Shown piece after piece: positions 35,667 to 44,142 of a stretch of DNA of 44,142 nt. Position 1 is the stretch's first letter. Each line of letters begins with the position of its first letter. Below the pieces are notes generated by a model that was given only the letters and a program-made list of their open reading frames with translations, was not told the DNA's origin and ran no database searches. The translations under genes and the position numbers were made by a program. The stretch comes from Sphingobacteriales bacterium (GTDB lineage Bacteria; Bacteroidota; Bacteroidia; Chitinophagales; LD1), in the NCBI GenBank assembly GCA_018262795.1, contig JADFDM010000011.1:1-44142 (forward strand). Reading direction: 5' to 3'.

Positions 35667-37003
35667 TGAAGAAGCGCTTAGTCATACTCGGTGGGGGCGA
35701 GAGCGGTGTAGGCACAGCAGTGCTGGGCAGCAAGCAGGGCTTTGAAGTGTTTGTGAGCGACAAAGGAAAGATAGCGCCTCACTATGAGAAGCAGTTGAAC
35801 GAGTATAAAATTCCGTATGAAAGCGGCCAGCATACAGCAGATAAAATACTAAATGCAGATGTGGTGATGAAAAGCCCCGGCATTCCTGAAAAAGCGGAGG
35901 TAGTAAAAAAGTTGCGCGCACAAAAAGTGAAGATTGTTGGAGAAATAGAGTTTGCCTCTCGGTACACCGATGCGCAAATAATCGGGATCACCGGAGCCAA
36001 TGGAAAAACCACCACTACGGCTCTCACTTATCACATTCTGAAAAATGGAGGCGTGAATGTAGGCGTGGGAGGGAACATTGGAAAGAGTTTCGCCTTGCAG
36101 GTGGCTACTGAAAGTTATGACCATTACGTGCTCGAAATTTCAAGTTTTCAGTTAGATGATATTGAAACCTTCCGTCCGCATATCGCTGTGCTCACCAACA
36201 TTACACCCGATCATTTGGATCGGTATGAGTATAATCTTCAGAATTATGTGAACTCAAAGTTCAACATCGTAAAATATCAGAATGCGCAGGATTATTTCAT
36301 CTACTGCGCAGATGATGAAATAACGATGGCTAACATGCAAAGCCATCCTACCCCCGCGCAAAAAATTCCCTTTAGCTACGACACAGAGTTTGCTGAAGGG
36401 GGCTATGTAAAAGACAACAACATCATTATTAACCATAAAAACCAACCATTCACTATGAGTATTCAGGAACTCGGATTACGTGGACGTCACAACGTTTACA
36501 ACTCGTTAGCCGCTGGGATAGTCGCTAACATTTACGGTCTTCGCAAAGATCAGATTAAGGAATCGCTGGCCGATTTTAAATCGCTGGAACACCGCCTTGA
36601 AACAGTGACCAAAGTCAGGGGTATCGAATTTATTAATGACTCAAAGGCAACGAACGTAAACAGTACTTGGTATGCACTGGAAACGGTAGATAAGCCAATT
36701 ATCTGGATTGCCGGTGGTATTGATAAAGGAAATGATTACTCCATCCTACAGCCTTTGGTAAAATCAAAAGTGAAAGCGATGATTTGCTTGGGGATGGATA
36801 ACAATAAGTTGCATGCTGCTTTCGGTAAGTGCGTAGATATTTTGGTCAACTGCACGAACATGAAAGACGCGGTGCGCATGGCCTATAATCTTGGCGATTC
36901 TGGTGATGCGGTGATGCTATCTCCGGCCTGCGCCTCCTTCGATTTATTTGAGAACTATCAGGACAGAGGAGATAAATTTAGAGAAGCGGTGAAAGCGTTA
37001 TAA
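35666..37003 (+). CDS. murD: UDP-MurNAc-L-alanine:D-glutamate ligase MurD
   Basis: Adds D-glutamate to UDP-MurNAc-L-Ala with ATP. 445 residues. N-terminal Rossmann-like LGGGESGVGTA (8-18), central P-loop GANGKTTTT (110-118), EISSFQLD, NITPDHLDRYE and the C-terminal NDSKATNVNSTWYAL, IAGGIDKGNDY and LSPACASFDLFENYQDRGDKF. All the Mur-ligase signatures are intact. Translation is probably coupled to mraY through the ATAATG overlap. Confidence 0.97.
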   Translation: MKKRLVILGGGESGVGTAVLGSKQGFEVFVSDKGKIAPHYEKQLNEYKIPYESGQHTADKILNADVVMKSPGIPEKAEVVKKLRAQKVKIVGEIEFASRYTDAQIIGITGANGKTTTTALTYHILKNGGVNVGVGGNIGKSFALQVATESYDHYVLEISSFQLDDIETFRPHIAVLTNITPDHLDRYEYNLQNYVNSKFNIVKYQNAQDYFIYCADDEITMANMQSHPTPAQKIPFSYDTEFAEGGYVKDNNIIINHKNQPFTMSIQELGLRGRHNVYNSLAAGIVANIYGLRKDQIKESLADFKSLEHRLETVTKVRGIEFINDSKATNVNSTWYALETVDKPIIWIAGGIDKGNDYSILQPLVKSKVKAMICLGMDNNKLHAAFGKCVDILVNCTNMKDAVRMAYNLGDSGDAVMLSPACASFDLFENYQDRGDKFREAVKAL

Positions 37004-37016
37004 AGGAATCTGAGAG

Positions 37017-38192
37017 ATGAAATTCACTGAAAACATATTTCAGTATTTGCGCGGTGACAAAATGATCTGGCTGGTCGTTATGATACTTTTTTTGTTTTCC
37101 ATGCTGGCGGTGTACAGCGCCACGGGAACACTGGCCTACAAAATGCAGGTGGGCAACGAAAAGTATCTGATGAAACAAGTACTGATGGCCGTGGGCGGTT
37201 TGTTGCTGATGTTTGTGACGCACATGATAGACTATAAATACTATTCGCGCATCGCACAATTACTCTGGATTTTTTCTATTCCTTTATTGATCTACACCAT
37301 GTTTTTCGGTACGCAACTCAACGATGCTAACCGATGGATTACGCTACCGGTAGTAGGGCTTACCTTTCAAACCTCTGACTTAGCCAAGTTGGCGCTCATT
37401 ATGTTTTTGGCTCGGCAACTTTCTTTAAAGCAAGAACAGATTACTGATTTCAAAGAAGCCTTCATCCCTATCTTGTTGCCTATCATTGTTACTTGTTTGC
37501 TCATTGCTCCCGAAAATCTTTCTACCGCTGTCATTCTTTTCTTTACCTCTATTTTCGTGATGTTCATCGGTCGCATAGCACTCAAACATATTTTCATAGT
37601 GTTTGGTATGAGCGTGCTGGTTTTTACTTTGTTCTTTCTTCTGCTCTTTGCATTGCCTGAAAATGCACTGAAAGGAAGAATGCTTACTTGGAAACACCGC
37701 GTGCAGAGTTATGAGAAAGACTTTAGAGGGGAACGGGAAGTGGGAGTGGAGAACTATCAAGTGCAACAAGCTAAGATTGCCATTGCCAAAGGAGGCCTTT
37801 TTAAAGTAGATCCCGGAGGGAGCGAGCAGCGCAATTTTTTGCCGCATCCGTACTCCGATTTTATATATGCCATTATTATTGAAGAATACGGTTTAACAGG
37901 AGGTGCTTTTATAGTGATGTTGTATCTCTTTTTCCTGTTCCGCTGCATCCGCATTGTTATCAGTGCGCCTAAAGCTTTCGGAGCTTTGCTCGCGGTGGGC
38001 TTGGGCATTGCCTTAGTCACACAAGCCATGATCAATATGGCCGTAGCCGTAAACTTACTTCCCGTTACCGGTGTTACGCTGCCGCTGGTAAGTATGGGTG
38101 GAAGCTCTGTTATTTTTACTTCTATTGCTTTCGGTATCATCTTGAGCGTAAGCCGAAATGTGGAGGAAGAAACAGAATTATCAGTAGTATGA
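37017..38192 (+). CDS. ftsW: Septal glycosyltransferase FtsW (SEDS family)
   Basis: Polymerises lipid II into glycan strands at the septum together with FtsI. 391 residues with about ten membrane helices. SEDS signatures visible are FSMLAVYSATG near the start, RWITLPVVGLTFQTSDLAKLALIMFLA, the long periplasmic loop with the YQVQQAKIAIAKGGLF and FLPHPYSDFIYAIIIEEYGLTGG segments, and LPLVSMGGSSVI near the end. The catalytic Asp is expected in the loop segment HPYSDF. Its end overlaps murG by 4 bases (ATGA). Confidence 0.96.
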   Translation: MKFTENIFQYLRGDKMIWLVVMILFLFSMLAVYSATGTLAYKMQVGNEKYLMKQVLMAVGGLLLMFVTHMIDYKYYSRIAQLLWIFSIPLLIYTMFFGTQLNDANRWITLPVVGLTFQTSDLAKLALIMFLARQLSLKQEQITDFKEAFIPILLPIIVTCLLIAPENLSTAVILFFTSIFVMFIGRIALKHIFIVFGMSVLVFTLFFLLLFALPENALKGRMLTWKHRVQSYEKDFRGEREVGVENYQVQQAKIAIAKGGLFKVDPGGSEQRNFLPHPYSDFIYAIIIEEYGLTGGAFIVMLYLFFLFRCIRIVISAPKAFGALLAVGLGIALVTQAMINMAVAVNLLPVTGVTLPLVSMGGSSVIFTSIAFGIILSVSRNVEEETELSVV

Positions 38193-39286
38193 AGCCATTG
38201 CGAGTAATCATTTCCGGTGGCGGTTCGGGTGGACACATTTTCCCGGCCATTGCTATTGCCAACGCTATCAAGCTGCGGTTGCCCGATACCCGGATACTTT
38301 TTGTGGGGGCCAACGGGCGAATGGAAATGGAAAAAATTCCCAATGCCGGATACGAAATAAAAGGACTGAACATTGCCGGCTTTCAGCGCGGCTCATTACT
38401 CAAAAATATTTTGCTTCCTTTCAAAATTATCTCCAGCCTTTTAAGTGCATTAAAAATTGTGCGCGACTTTCGTCCCGATGTTGCCGTAGGTGTGGGTGGT
38501 TATGCCAGCGGACCACTGTTGCGCGCTGCCGGATGGTTGGGGGTGCCCATTGTGATTCAGGAACAAAATTCCTTTGCCGGCATCACTAATAAAATGTTGG
38601 CTAAAAGCGCGAAGGTGATCTGCACGGCTTACGAAGGCATGGAAAAAGTATTTCCCAAACAAAAGATAGTAGTAACCGGAAATCCGGTGAGGGCAGAGAT
38701 TGTGAACCGGCAAACTGATAGGAAGGAAGCAGCCGCCTATTTTGGATTAGACCCTGCGCGAAAAACTATTTTGATTATTGGTGGAAGCCTTGGTGCGCGC
38801 ACCCTGAATCAAAGTGTAGAAGCCACTGTGGATAGAATTAAAAACTGCGAAGTACAAGTGATTTGGCAAACCGGCAAATTTTATTTTGATGATTTCAAAC
38901 ATGTTGCCGTGGGGGTTCACAATCTGAAAGTGATGCAGTTTGTAGATCGAATGGACTATGCCTACACCTGTGCCGATGTGATTATTTCGCGAGCAGGCGC
39001 TTTGTCTATTTCCGAATTGCAATTAGTTGGGAAGCCCGTTATTCTGGTGCCTTCTCCCAATGTAACCGAAGACCATCAAACCCATAATGCTATGGCTTTG
39101 GTGAGCCATCGAGCTGCCATCATGGTAAAGGATACGGAAGCTCGGCTAAACCTGATTGGAGCCGCACTTGATTTGTTGAAAGATGAAGACAAGCAAAAAG
39201 AGTTGAGCGCTAACATGAAGCAGATGGGAATAGCGGATGCAGCAGAGCGCATTGTAGATGAAATTTTAAAAGTGACAAGTCCATGA
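38189..39286 (+). CDS. murG: UDP-GlcNAc:lipid I transferase MurG
   Basis: Adds GlcNAc to lipid I to give lipid II on the cytoplasmic face. 365 residues. The N-terminal glycine loop is SGGGSGGHIFPAIAIA (9-24), the acceptor-side segment VGVGGYASGPLL, the EQNSFAGITNK motif, then the C-terminal UDP-GlcNAc site with IGGSLGARTLN, RAGALSISELQLVGKP and PSPNVTEDHQTHNA. The start ATGA overlaps the ftsW stop and its own stop overlaps murC in the same way. Confidence 0.97.
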   Translation: MKPLRVIISGGGSGGHIFPAIAIANAIKLRLPDTRILFVGANGRMEMEKIPNAGYEIKGLNIAGFQRGSLLKNILLPFKIISSLLSALKIVRDFRPDVAVGVGGYASGPLLRAAGWLGVPIVIQEQNSFAGITNKMLAKSAKVICTAYEGMEKVFPKQKIVVTGNPVRAEIVNRQTDRKEAAAYFGLDPARKTILIIGGSLGARTLNQSVEATVDRIKNCEVQVIWQTGKFYFDDFKHVAVGVHNLKVMQFVDRMDYAYTCADVIISRAGALSISELQLVGKPVILVPSPNVTEDHQTHNAMALVSHRAAIMVKDTEARLNLIGAALDLLKDEDKQKELSANMKQMGIADAAERIVDEILKVTSP

Positions 39287-40644
39287 ATTTGAATGAACTA
39301 AAGCGGATCTATTTTCTCGGTATTGGCGGTATAGGCATGAGCGCTTTGGCGCGCTACTTCAAGAATGCGGGAGTAGAGGTGAGCGGCTATGACAAAACAC
39401 CCACTGCACTCACCGATGAATTGCAGCGCGAAGGCATGTCTGTGATTTTTGAAGATGAAGTGGCGCTGATGCCCAAAGAGGCAGATCTGGTTATTTACAC
39501 TCCCGCCATTCCGAAAGATCACAAAGGGCTGAATTATTATCGGGAGAATAATTATCCGCTTCAAAAACGCAGCGAAGTGTTGGGGCTTATTTCAGCCGAC
39601 AAGTTTACCATAGCAGTAGCCGGTTCGCATGGCAAAACTACGGTGAGTTCAATGATTGCGCATATTCTCACTCAGTCCGGATATGGTTGCTCAGCTTTTT
39701 TAGGTGGCATTGCGGTAAATTATCATTCCAACTTTCTTTCGGGCAATAATAATGTGGTGGTGATTGAGGCCGATGAATTTGATCGCTCCTTTCACCGCCT
39801 GTCGCCCGATGTGGCCGTGATCACTGCGGTAGATACCGATCATCTCGATATCTACGGAACCAAAGAAGGCATTGATGAGGCCTTTCTGGTGTTTGCCGGT
39901 CGTGTTCATGAGGAAGGTTTTTTGGCTATCAAAACGCAGCAAAGCATAAACGACCGATTGCCCGTACTCGATAAAGCATTCTACTCTTTAAACGATATCG
40001 AAGCCGATATTTACTGCACCAAGTATTGGGTAGTAGATGGCGGCTATTTGTTTAACCTGAGTTATTATGGAAAGGAATTAAAAGGCTTTCGCCTTCGCAT
40101 TGGAGGTTTTCATAACATCGAAAATGCCATTGCGGCAGTGGCGGTGGCCAAAGAACTAAAAATTGCCGAGGAAGAAATTAAGGCAGCTCTCGCTTCGTTC
40201 AAAGGCATTAAGCGCAGGTTTGAAAAATTATTTGAGAATGAACGCTTTACTTTTATTGACGACTACGCTCATCACCCCGAAGAGATAAGAGTTTTTCTGG
40301 AATCGGTGAAGGAGCTTTATCCAACCAAAAAAATAACAGCCGTTTTTCAACCGCACCTCTTTACTCGCACCCGCGACTTAGCGGATGATTTTGCCAAAGC
40401 ACTCAGCATAGCCAATGAGGTGATACTGCTCGATATTTATCCCGCACGCGAACAAGCTATTGAGGGAGTTAGTTCCCAACTTATTTTTGATAAACTCACC
40501 TGCCCGCAAAAGCAATTGATTACAAAGACTGAACTGCTCAACACCCTTCAGCCAAAAACTGATTTGGAAGTGATTCTCACCATAGGCGCGGGAGATATTG
40601 ATAAATATCTGACGGGGATAAAAGAAATATTGAGGGGGAAATAG
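39283..40644 (+). CDS. murC: UDP-MurNAc:L-alanine ligase MurC
   Basis: First Mur ligase: adds L-alanine to UDP-MurNAc with ATP. 453 residues. FLGIGGIGMSALA (11-23) binds UDP, GSHGKTTVSSM (114-124) is the P-loop, then EADEFDRSF, VDTDHLDIYG, FIDDYAHHPEEI and FQPHLFTRTRDLADDFA, with GAGDID near the C-terminus. It is the last gene of the cluster here. In most Bacteroidota ftsQ-ftsA-ftsZ follow murC, but the next 400 bases are non-coding and no terminator hairpin is evident. Confidence 0.97.
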   Translation: MNLNELKRIYFLGIGGIGMSALARYFKNAGVEVSGYDKTPTALTDELQREGMSVIFEDEVALMPKEADLVIYTPAIPKDHKGLNYYRENNYPLQKRSEVLGLISADKFTIAVAGSHGKTTVSSMIAHILTQSGYGCSAFLGGIAVNYHSNFLSGNNNVVVIEADEFDRSFHRLSPDVAVITAVDTDHLDIYGTKEGIDEAFLVFAGRVHEEGFLAIKTQQSINDRLPVLDKAFYSLNDIEADIYCTKYWVVDGGYLFNLSYYGKELKGFRLRIGGFHNIENAIAAVAVAKELKIAEEEIKAALASFKGIKRRFEKLFENERFTFIDDYAHHPEEIRVFLESVKELYPTKKITAVFQPHLFTRTRDLADDFAKALSIANEVILLDIYPAREQAIEGVSSQLIFDKLTCPQKQLITKTELLNTLQPKTDLEVILTIGAGDIDKYLTGIKEILRGK

Positions 40645-41051
40645 AACTGACTTCTTAATTACACGAGGCAACTATTAAATCTTGATAGATGGCAACGAAA
40701 AGTCACAAAATACTTTAACGGTTTTAGTCATCACTTTTAATGCAGGTCGGACTAAAGTATTGGAAGTAGATTTTATTGCAGGCGGTTCTTGAAATATTGA
40801 AATCCATACAACGTATAGATTTGCTGTTGAAAGGCAGAACGCAACAGCCACCAAAAAATGTTGGGAGTAGTGCCTCCCATTAAAGGGCTTCACCGGTTAT
40901 TGTTGTAGTGTTTCAGTATCAATTAAGTAGGTACTGCCTTGTGCAGCAATACATACTATCGGCACTAAATTTTTCTTATTCCGGCTCGGTGTTTCACTAA
41001 TTCGAAATGAAATTATTAGCGGAAGCGAAATCCATCGTTCAATGCTACCGT
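40645..41051. other. Non-coding break at the end of the dcw cluster
   Basis: About 400 bases with no supported gene. A plus-strand open stretch from 40678 to a TGA near 40790 reads as 37 protein-like residues (including NEKSQNTLTVLVITFNAG and LEVDFIAGGS) but has no start codon and a stop just upstream, so it may be a gene remnant. A hairpin TGGGAG/CTCCCA is at 40862-40879 with no T run. I see no ftsQ sequence. Confidence 0.4.
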
Positions 41052-44000
41052 TTACTTAGGTTCCTCTGGCTTTTGAGGTTCTTCTGTATTCGGCTGATTT
41101 CCTTCGGGTGTTGGAGTCTCCTCCTTTTTCGGCTCCTCCTTTTGTTGAGGTTGAACCCTGTCTGGCGGAGGCCCTGAAAGGATGTTCTGATTTTTCATCT
41201 TCATCATTTCCAAGTCCTGACGTTCCTGATCTTCTTGCATCTGTTGTTGTTGTTCGGGGGTTAGCTGCGGTTTTTCTTCGGGTAGCTGATAATCACTGTT
41301 ATCTTGTAAGGAATCATAACCAGGGGCTGCTCCTGTATCCATCGGCAGCGGAGTTTGGTACACCGGCTCAAACCGAGGTCGGTAAATTCCATTCGATCGG
41401 TCGGTCAAATAGCTCACAAATTCATCTTTGGTAAGTGAAGAGCCAATGGTGTATAGATAAAATCTATCCTTCTCGCCTTTTATTTTTCGTTTATCAGGAG
41501 GAGTAGCGCCAATCAAGTTATTAATATCATCATAAGAAGATAAAATCCCCAAAGTACCCGGACGATACTCAAAGTAAAACCAATCGTTGGTGCCGGTTTT
41601 TAAATAGACGGTAAACATATCGGCTCCTCCTTTATACTGCAACTCAATGAAGCCATCGAGCTTTTTGTTTATCACTTTTTTGCCAATCATGGCCACGCCT
41701 ATCTTACCTACACTTCGCAAGGTCACATCGGCAGTATCGTACACAAAATGTACATCGTTAAACACCACATATTGATCCAAATCTTTTGGGCGTTTATTGA
41801 ATTGCGCGTTCTGATCAAATTCTTCCAACATTTTTTTGTCAGACTTTTCGTTCGCGATTTCATGGATTACTTTGCGCTGCTTCTCATTATCGTAATTAAT
41901 ATCGTCTAAGTCAATATTGTCGCCTGCCATATAGTATTCAAAACGTTCTTGAATTTTATCTCCCAACTTCATATCCAATCCAAAGGTGAGATCGAATTTG
42001 TAAAGCGTGCTGTCTAAATCAACGGAACAATATCCGGCTGCCAAGCTTTTAATAATGCCGAAATAAGTCCCCAAGCTAAAACGACCTTCTCCGGTTAGCA
42101 TTCCTTTTTTATCATTATACCTGAGTACATTACCCGTCAGGTTTTTATCCTTTATCTTTTTCTCATTGCCGAATAAATACTCTCCGGCTGAGTTCTGTGT
42201 GGCTATTCCTAACGTTTTGAAAAGCGTTACATCCTTGGGATCTTTCTTAGGGCCTAATTCGGTGGCATACATAGAAGAACCTTCATCGGCTAAGTTGAGG
42301 TGGATACCTGCTGTAACTCTGTTACCGGCACTGTTTTTAGAGGTGTCATAATTAAGAGAAAGCACATTGGGGTTCACCTCCTGATCAATGTAGAAATCAG
42401 TAGAATTTGCTCCGCTGTGGTTTAGGTTGAGTTGGGCAAATCCCTTGAATCGAAGCTGCGGATTTACAGAGGTCAACTTGATTTGACCATTGAATTTTGC
42501 ATCCGGATAGAGTACAAAGTTTTGTTCCGGTTTTATATCGGCAGTAGCCGTAAGTTGCCAATTCTCCTCCTTGTTTTTCCGCACCCCGGTTACCACTTTC
42601 TTGCAGCCGATGTCGTTCATCACGATCACTTCTTTTGTTCCCTTGGTGGTATAGGTGTAATTACCCATTCCCTTCAATTCGGCTTTGCTGTAAATGTCAA
42701 CCGTTGCTTGTTCAATTTTATGAATCTTCGTGAGCGTGTCGGCATAAATGGTAGCATTTTTCAACTGATTCATTTTAGCACCTTCCTGAATAATTACCAA
42801 GCCACTGTCGGGTACCACACTGGCATCTGCTACTTTTATTTCAGGAACTTTTTCTATTCTGAGAATGGAAGTAGTGAGATAGTATATAGCCCTCTTGCCA
42901 AGAAATTGCAAGCCTTTCTGCTCAGGGTTAGTAGAAGTAAAGTATTCACCGGGGCCTTGTGGCGGTGCTTTAAAGTCTAAGATTTTTTCATCCATAAACC
43001 ATTTAAACTCGTTGATATTGGTAGAGTACTGGTTGTAAGAAAAATCGGTAGGGATATTTTTTTGGTTTGATTTAAAATCACCAATGCGAGTTTTGAAATC
43101 CACTTTAGCAGAAACGTTCGGAGTTTTGAACGTCACTTTATCTCCGGTAGTTTTAATGTTTAGCGCGGCAGTGTCGGAGGATAAATCCATGGTGCGGAAC
43201 GCAAAATCCTTTGAACTGAGTGTCGCTTCATTCCAATCGAGTGTTCCGTTTCCTCTTAAACCTTTGCCGGTGAGCAACAGGCCTCCTTTAAAGGTGGTAA
43301 ATCCATCGTCATACATCGCAAAAGGGCTTTCTGCTTTATTCTGGGTAATGAGCATACTGTCCGAATTGGGTCGCCAGTGGATGTCGTCATTAAATCCTTT
43401 TACCGCAGGTGTTTTTACACCGTCAAAAGTTTTGGCAATAAAAAAGCTATCAGTAGTACCGATGAGCGAATCGGGATAGAGCTGAATATCGTGCGCCATA
43501 AAGTCGGCCGTGCTGTGCGTAATTCGGGCATCGCCTTCTCCTTTTAATCCGTCATATTTCAATTCAAATTTCCCATAGTATTTGCCTTTGCCCTTATACA
43601 GATCATAACCTTCTTTCGGTGTTTCTGCTTTGAAACCGAGGGAGCCATCTGCCTGAATATGCACGCTATCCTTTATCTCCGGGAAAATTCCTCCGGATAC
43701 AAATTTCCCTTTCCAGTTAATAATATCACCGCTGAAATTATTCAGACTGTCTAAACGAAACGGCTCCATTTCAAAATAAAAACTGTTACGGCTATACGCT
43801 CCTTTGGCCACTGATGAATCATCGTAATAAACGTACGACTTTTCGAGACTGTATAACCGGGGGAATTGCGGCAACCGGGTTCTGCCCGATTTATTGATGG
43901 GCGCATCAATCTCTAACATGCCTTTAAAATTCTCCACCTTCGATTTCAGCGGCTTCAATATTGGCTCGCCATAAGCGTCCACTCTATCACTGTCCTGTAC

Positions 44001-44142
44001 GTTAATCCGCATCGTATCCACATGCGTGAGATCAACCGTAAAAGGAGTGTAGTTGAATTTGAATTTCTGCCCGTATAAATCCATCCGCCCGGCATATATC
44101 AATCCGTCAAATTCCATGTTGCGATCTTTCTGCAAACTGATT
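41052..44142 (-). CDS. Very large envelope protein, unrecognised; N-terminus outside window
   Basis: At least 1,029 residues, open to the window's right edge (the apparent start at 44135 is a TTG inside a longer frame, as coding continues to 44142). The sequence is largely short beta-type repeats, with phrases such as LTGKGLRGNGTLDWNEATLSSKDFAF, AELKGMGNYTY, DAKFNGQIKLTSVNPQLRFKGFAQLNL and LTGEGRFSLGT, spaced by polar turns. That fits a long beta-solenoid or AsmA/OstA-like periplasmic or surface protein; I cannot name the family. The last 90 residues are a Pro/Glu/Gln-rich tail (runs of Q and EEPKKEE). It is convergent with murC. Confidence 0.75.
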   Translation of the reverse strand, partial: ISLQKDRNMEFDGLIYAGRMDLYGQKFKFNYTPFTVDLTHVDTMRINVQDSDRVDAYGEPILKPLKSKVENFKGMLEIDAPINKSGRTRLPQFPRLYSLEKSYVYYDDSSVAKGAYSRNSFYFEMEPFRLDSLNNFSGDIINWKGKFVSGGIFPEIKDSVHIQADGSLGFKAETPKEGYDLYKGKGKYYGKFELKYDGLKGEGDARITHSTADFMAHDIQLYPDSLIGTTDSFFIAKTFDGVKTPAVKGFNDDIHWRPNSDSMLITQNKAESPFAMYDDGFTTFKGGLLLTGKGLRGNGTLDWNEATLSSKDFAFRTMDLSSDTAALNIKTTGDKVTFKTPNVSAKVDFKTRIGDFKSNQKNIPTDFSYNQYSTNINEFKWFMDEKILDFKAPPQGPGEYFTSTNPEQKGLQFLGKRAIYYLTTSILRIEKVPEIKVADASVVPDSGLVIIQEGAKMNQLKNATIYADTLTKIHKIEQATVDIYSKAELKGMGNYTYTTKGTKEVIVMNDIGCKKVVTGVRKNKEENWQLTATADIKPEQNFVLYPDAKFNGQIKLTSVNPQLRFKGFAQLNLNHSGANSTDFYIDQEVNPNVLSLNYDTSKNSAGNRVTAGIHLNLADEGSSMYATELGPKKDPKDVTLFKTLGIATQNSAGEYLFGNEKKIKDKNLTGNVLRYNDKKGMLTGEGRFSLGTYFGIIKSLAAGYCSVDLDSTLYKFDLTFGLDMKLGDKIQERFEYYMAGDNIDLDDINYDNEKQRKVIHEIANEKSDKKMLEEFDQNAQFNKRPKDLDQYVVFNDVHFVYDTADVTLRSVGKIGVAMIGKKVINKKLDGFIELQYKGGADMFTVYLKTGTNDWFYFEYRPGTLGILSSYDDINNLIGATPPDKRKIKGEKDRFYLYTIGSSLTKDEFVSYLTDRSNGIYRPRFEPVYQTPLPMDTGAAPGYDSLQDNSDYQLPEEKPQLTPEQQQQMQEDQERQDLEMMKMKNQNILSGPPPDRVQPQQKEEPKKEETPTPEGNQPNTEEPQKPEEPK

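Noticed and set aside
40675-40893. A 72-codon minus-strand frame with a GTG start and a hydrophobic patch
   Set aside because: No ribosome site or family; the opposite strand reads as well, suggesting a decayed fragment rather than a gene.

Overview
The window looks like a chromosomal segment of a member of the Bacteroidota (Chitinophaga/Sphingobacteria-like; genus not resolved). The evidence is a GldB-type gliding lipoprotein, many SxxC lipoprotein and beta-barrel signal sequences, a long-insert MraY, a PASTA-tailed FtsI, a GTG-started FtsL-like protein, few Shine-Dalgarno sites, and repeated perfect matches to the Bacteroidota -7 promoter box TAnnTTTG. Base composition is moderate and even, and I see no insertion sequence, integrase, phage gene, CRISPR array or toxin-antitoxin pair. 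It is essentially a core-genome region.

Layout. 1-1090: the 3' end of an rRNA operon (23S tail, 5S, terminator); the 23S carries U at the position equivalent to E. coli A2058. 1.3-4.5 kb: an Hsp20 chaperone, a secreted Cys-rich mini-protein, phosphatidylserine decarboxylase, a 56-residue membrane protein and a VanZ-like protein. 4.5-9.5 kb: catabolic genes (urocanase, glycerol kinase, arginase) and a lipoprotein. 9.6-12.3 kb: the ribosome-associated GTPase TypA/BipA, tRNA-Glu and a fasciclin-domain lipoprotein. 12.5-17.8 kb: CCA-adding enzyme, YidD and two tandem S41 C-terminal processing proteases. 17.8-23.0 kb: two beta-barrel proteins flanking NAD synthetase, then divergent gldB and an unknown polytopic protein. 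23.1-28.5 kb: an ATP-cone/Mrr-like nuclease fusion, a Y-family polymerase, phosphoglycerate kinase and a Baeyer-Villiger-type flavin monooxygenase.

28.7-40.6 kb: the division and cell wall (dcw) cluster mraZ-rsmH-ftsL-ftsI-murE-mraY-murD-ftsW-murG-murC, all on the plus strand and mostly with 1-4 base overlaps. It makes UDP-MurNAc-peptide with meso-diaminopimelate (MurE has DNPR), transfers it to lipid carrier (MraY, MurG) and polymerises and crosslinks it at the septum (FtsW, FtsI). Upstream lie MraZ operators with exact 10-bp spacing. The cluster stops at murC: murF is absent, as is ftsQ-ftsA-ftsZ, and about 400 non-coding bases separate murC from a convergent, very large, unrecognised envelope protein truncated by the window end.

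The most noteworthy observations are the 23S 2058 variant, the MraZ operator array, the ATP-cone/nuclease fusion, a structured leader inside the dcw operon before ftsI, a near-leaderless promoter for cca, and the broken end of the dcw cluster. I did not find a convincing wholly new multi-gene system.
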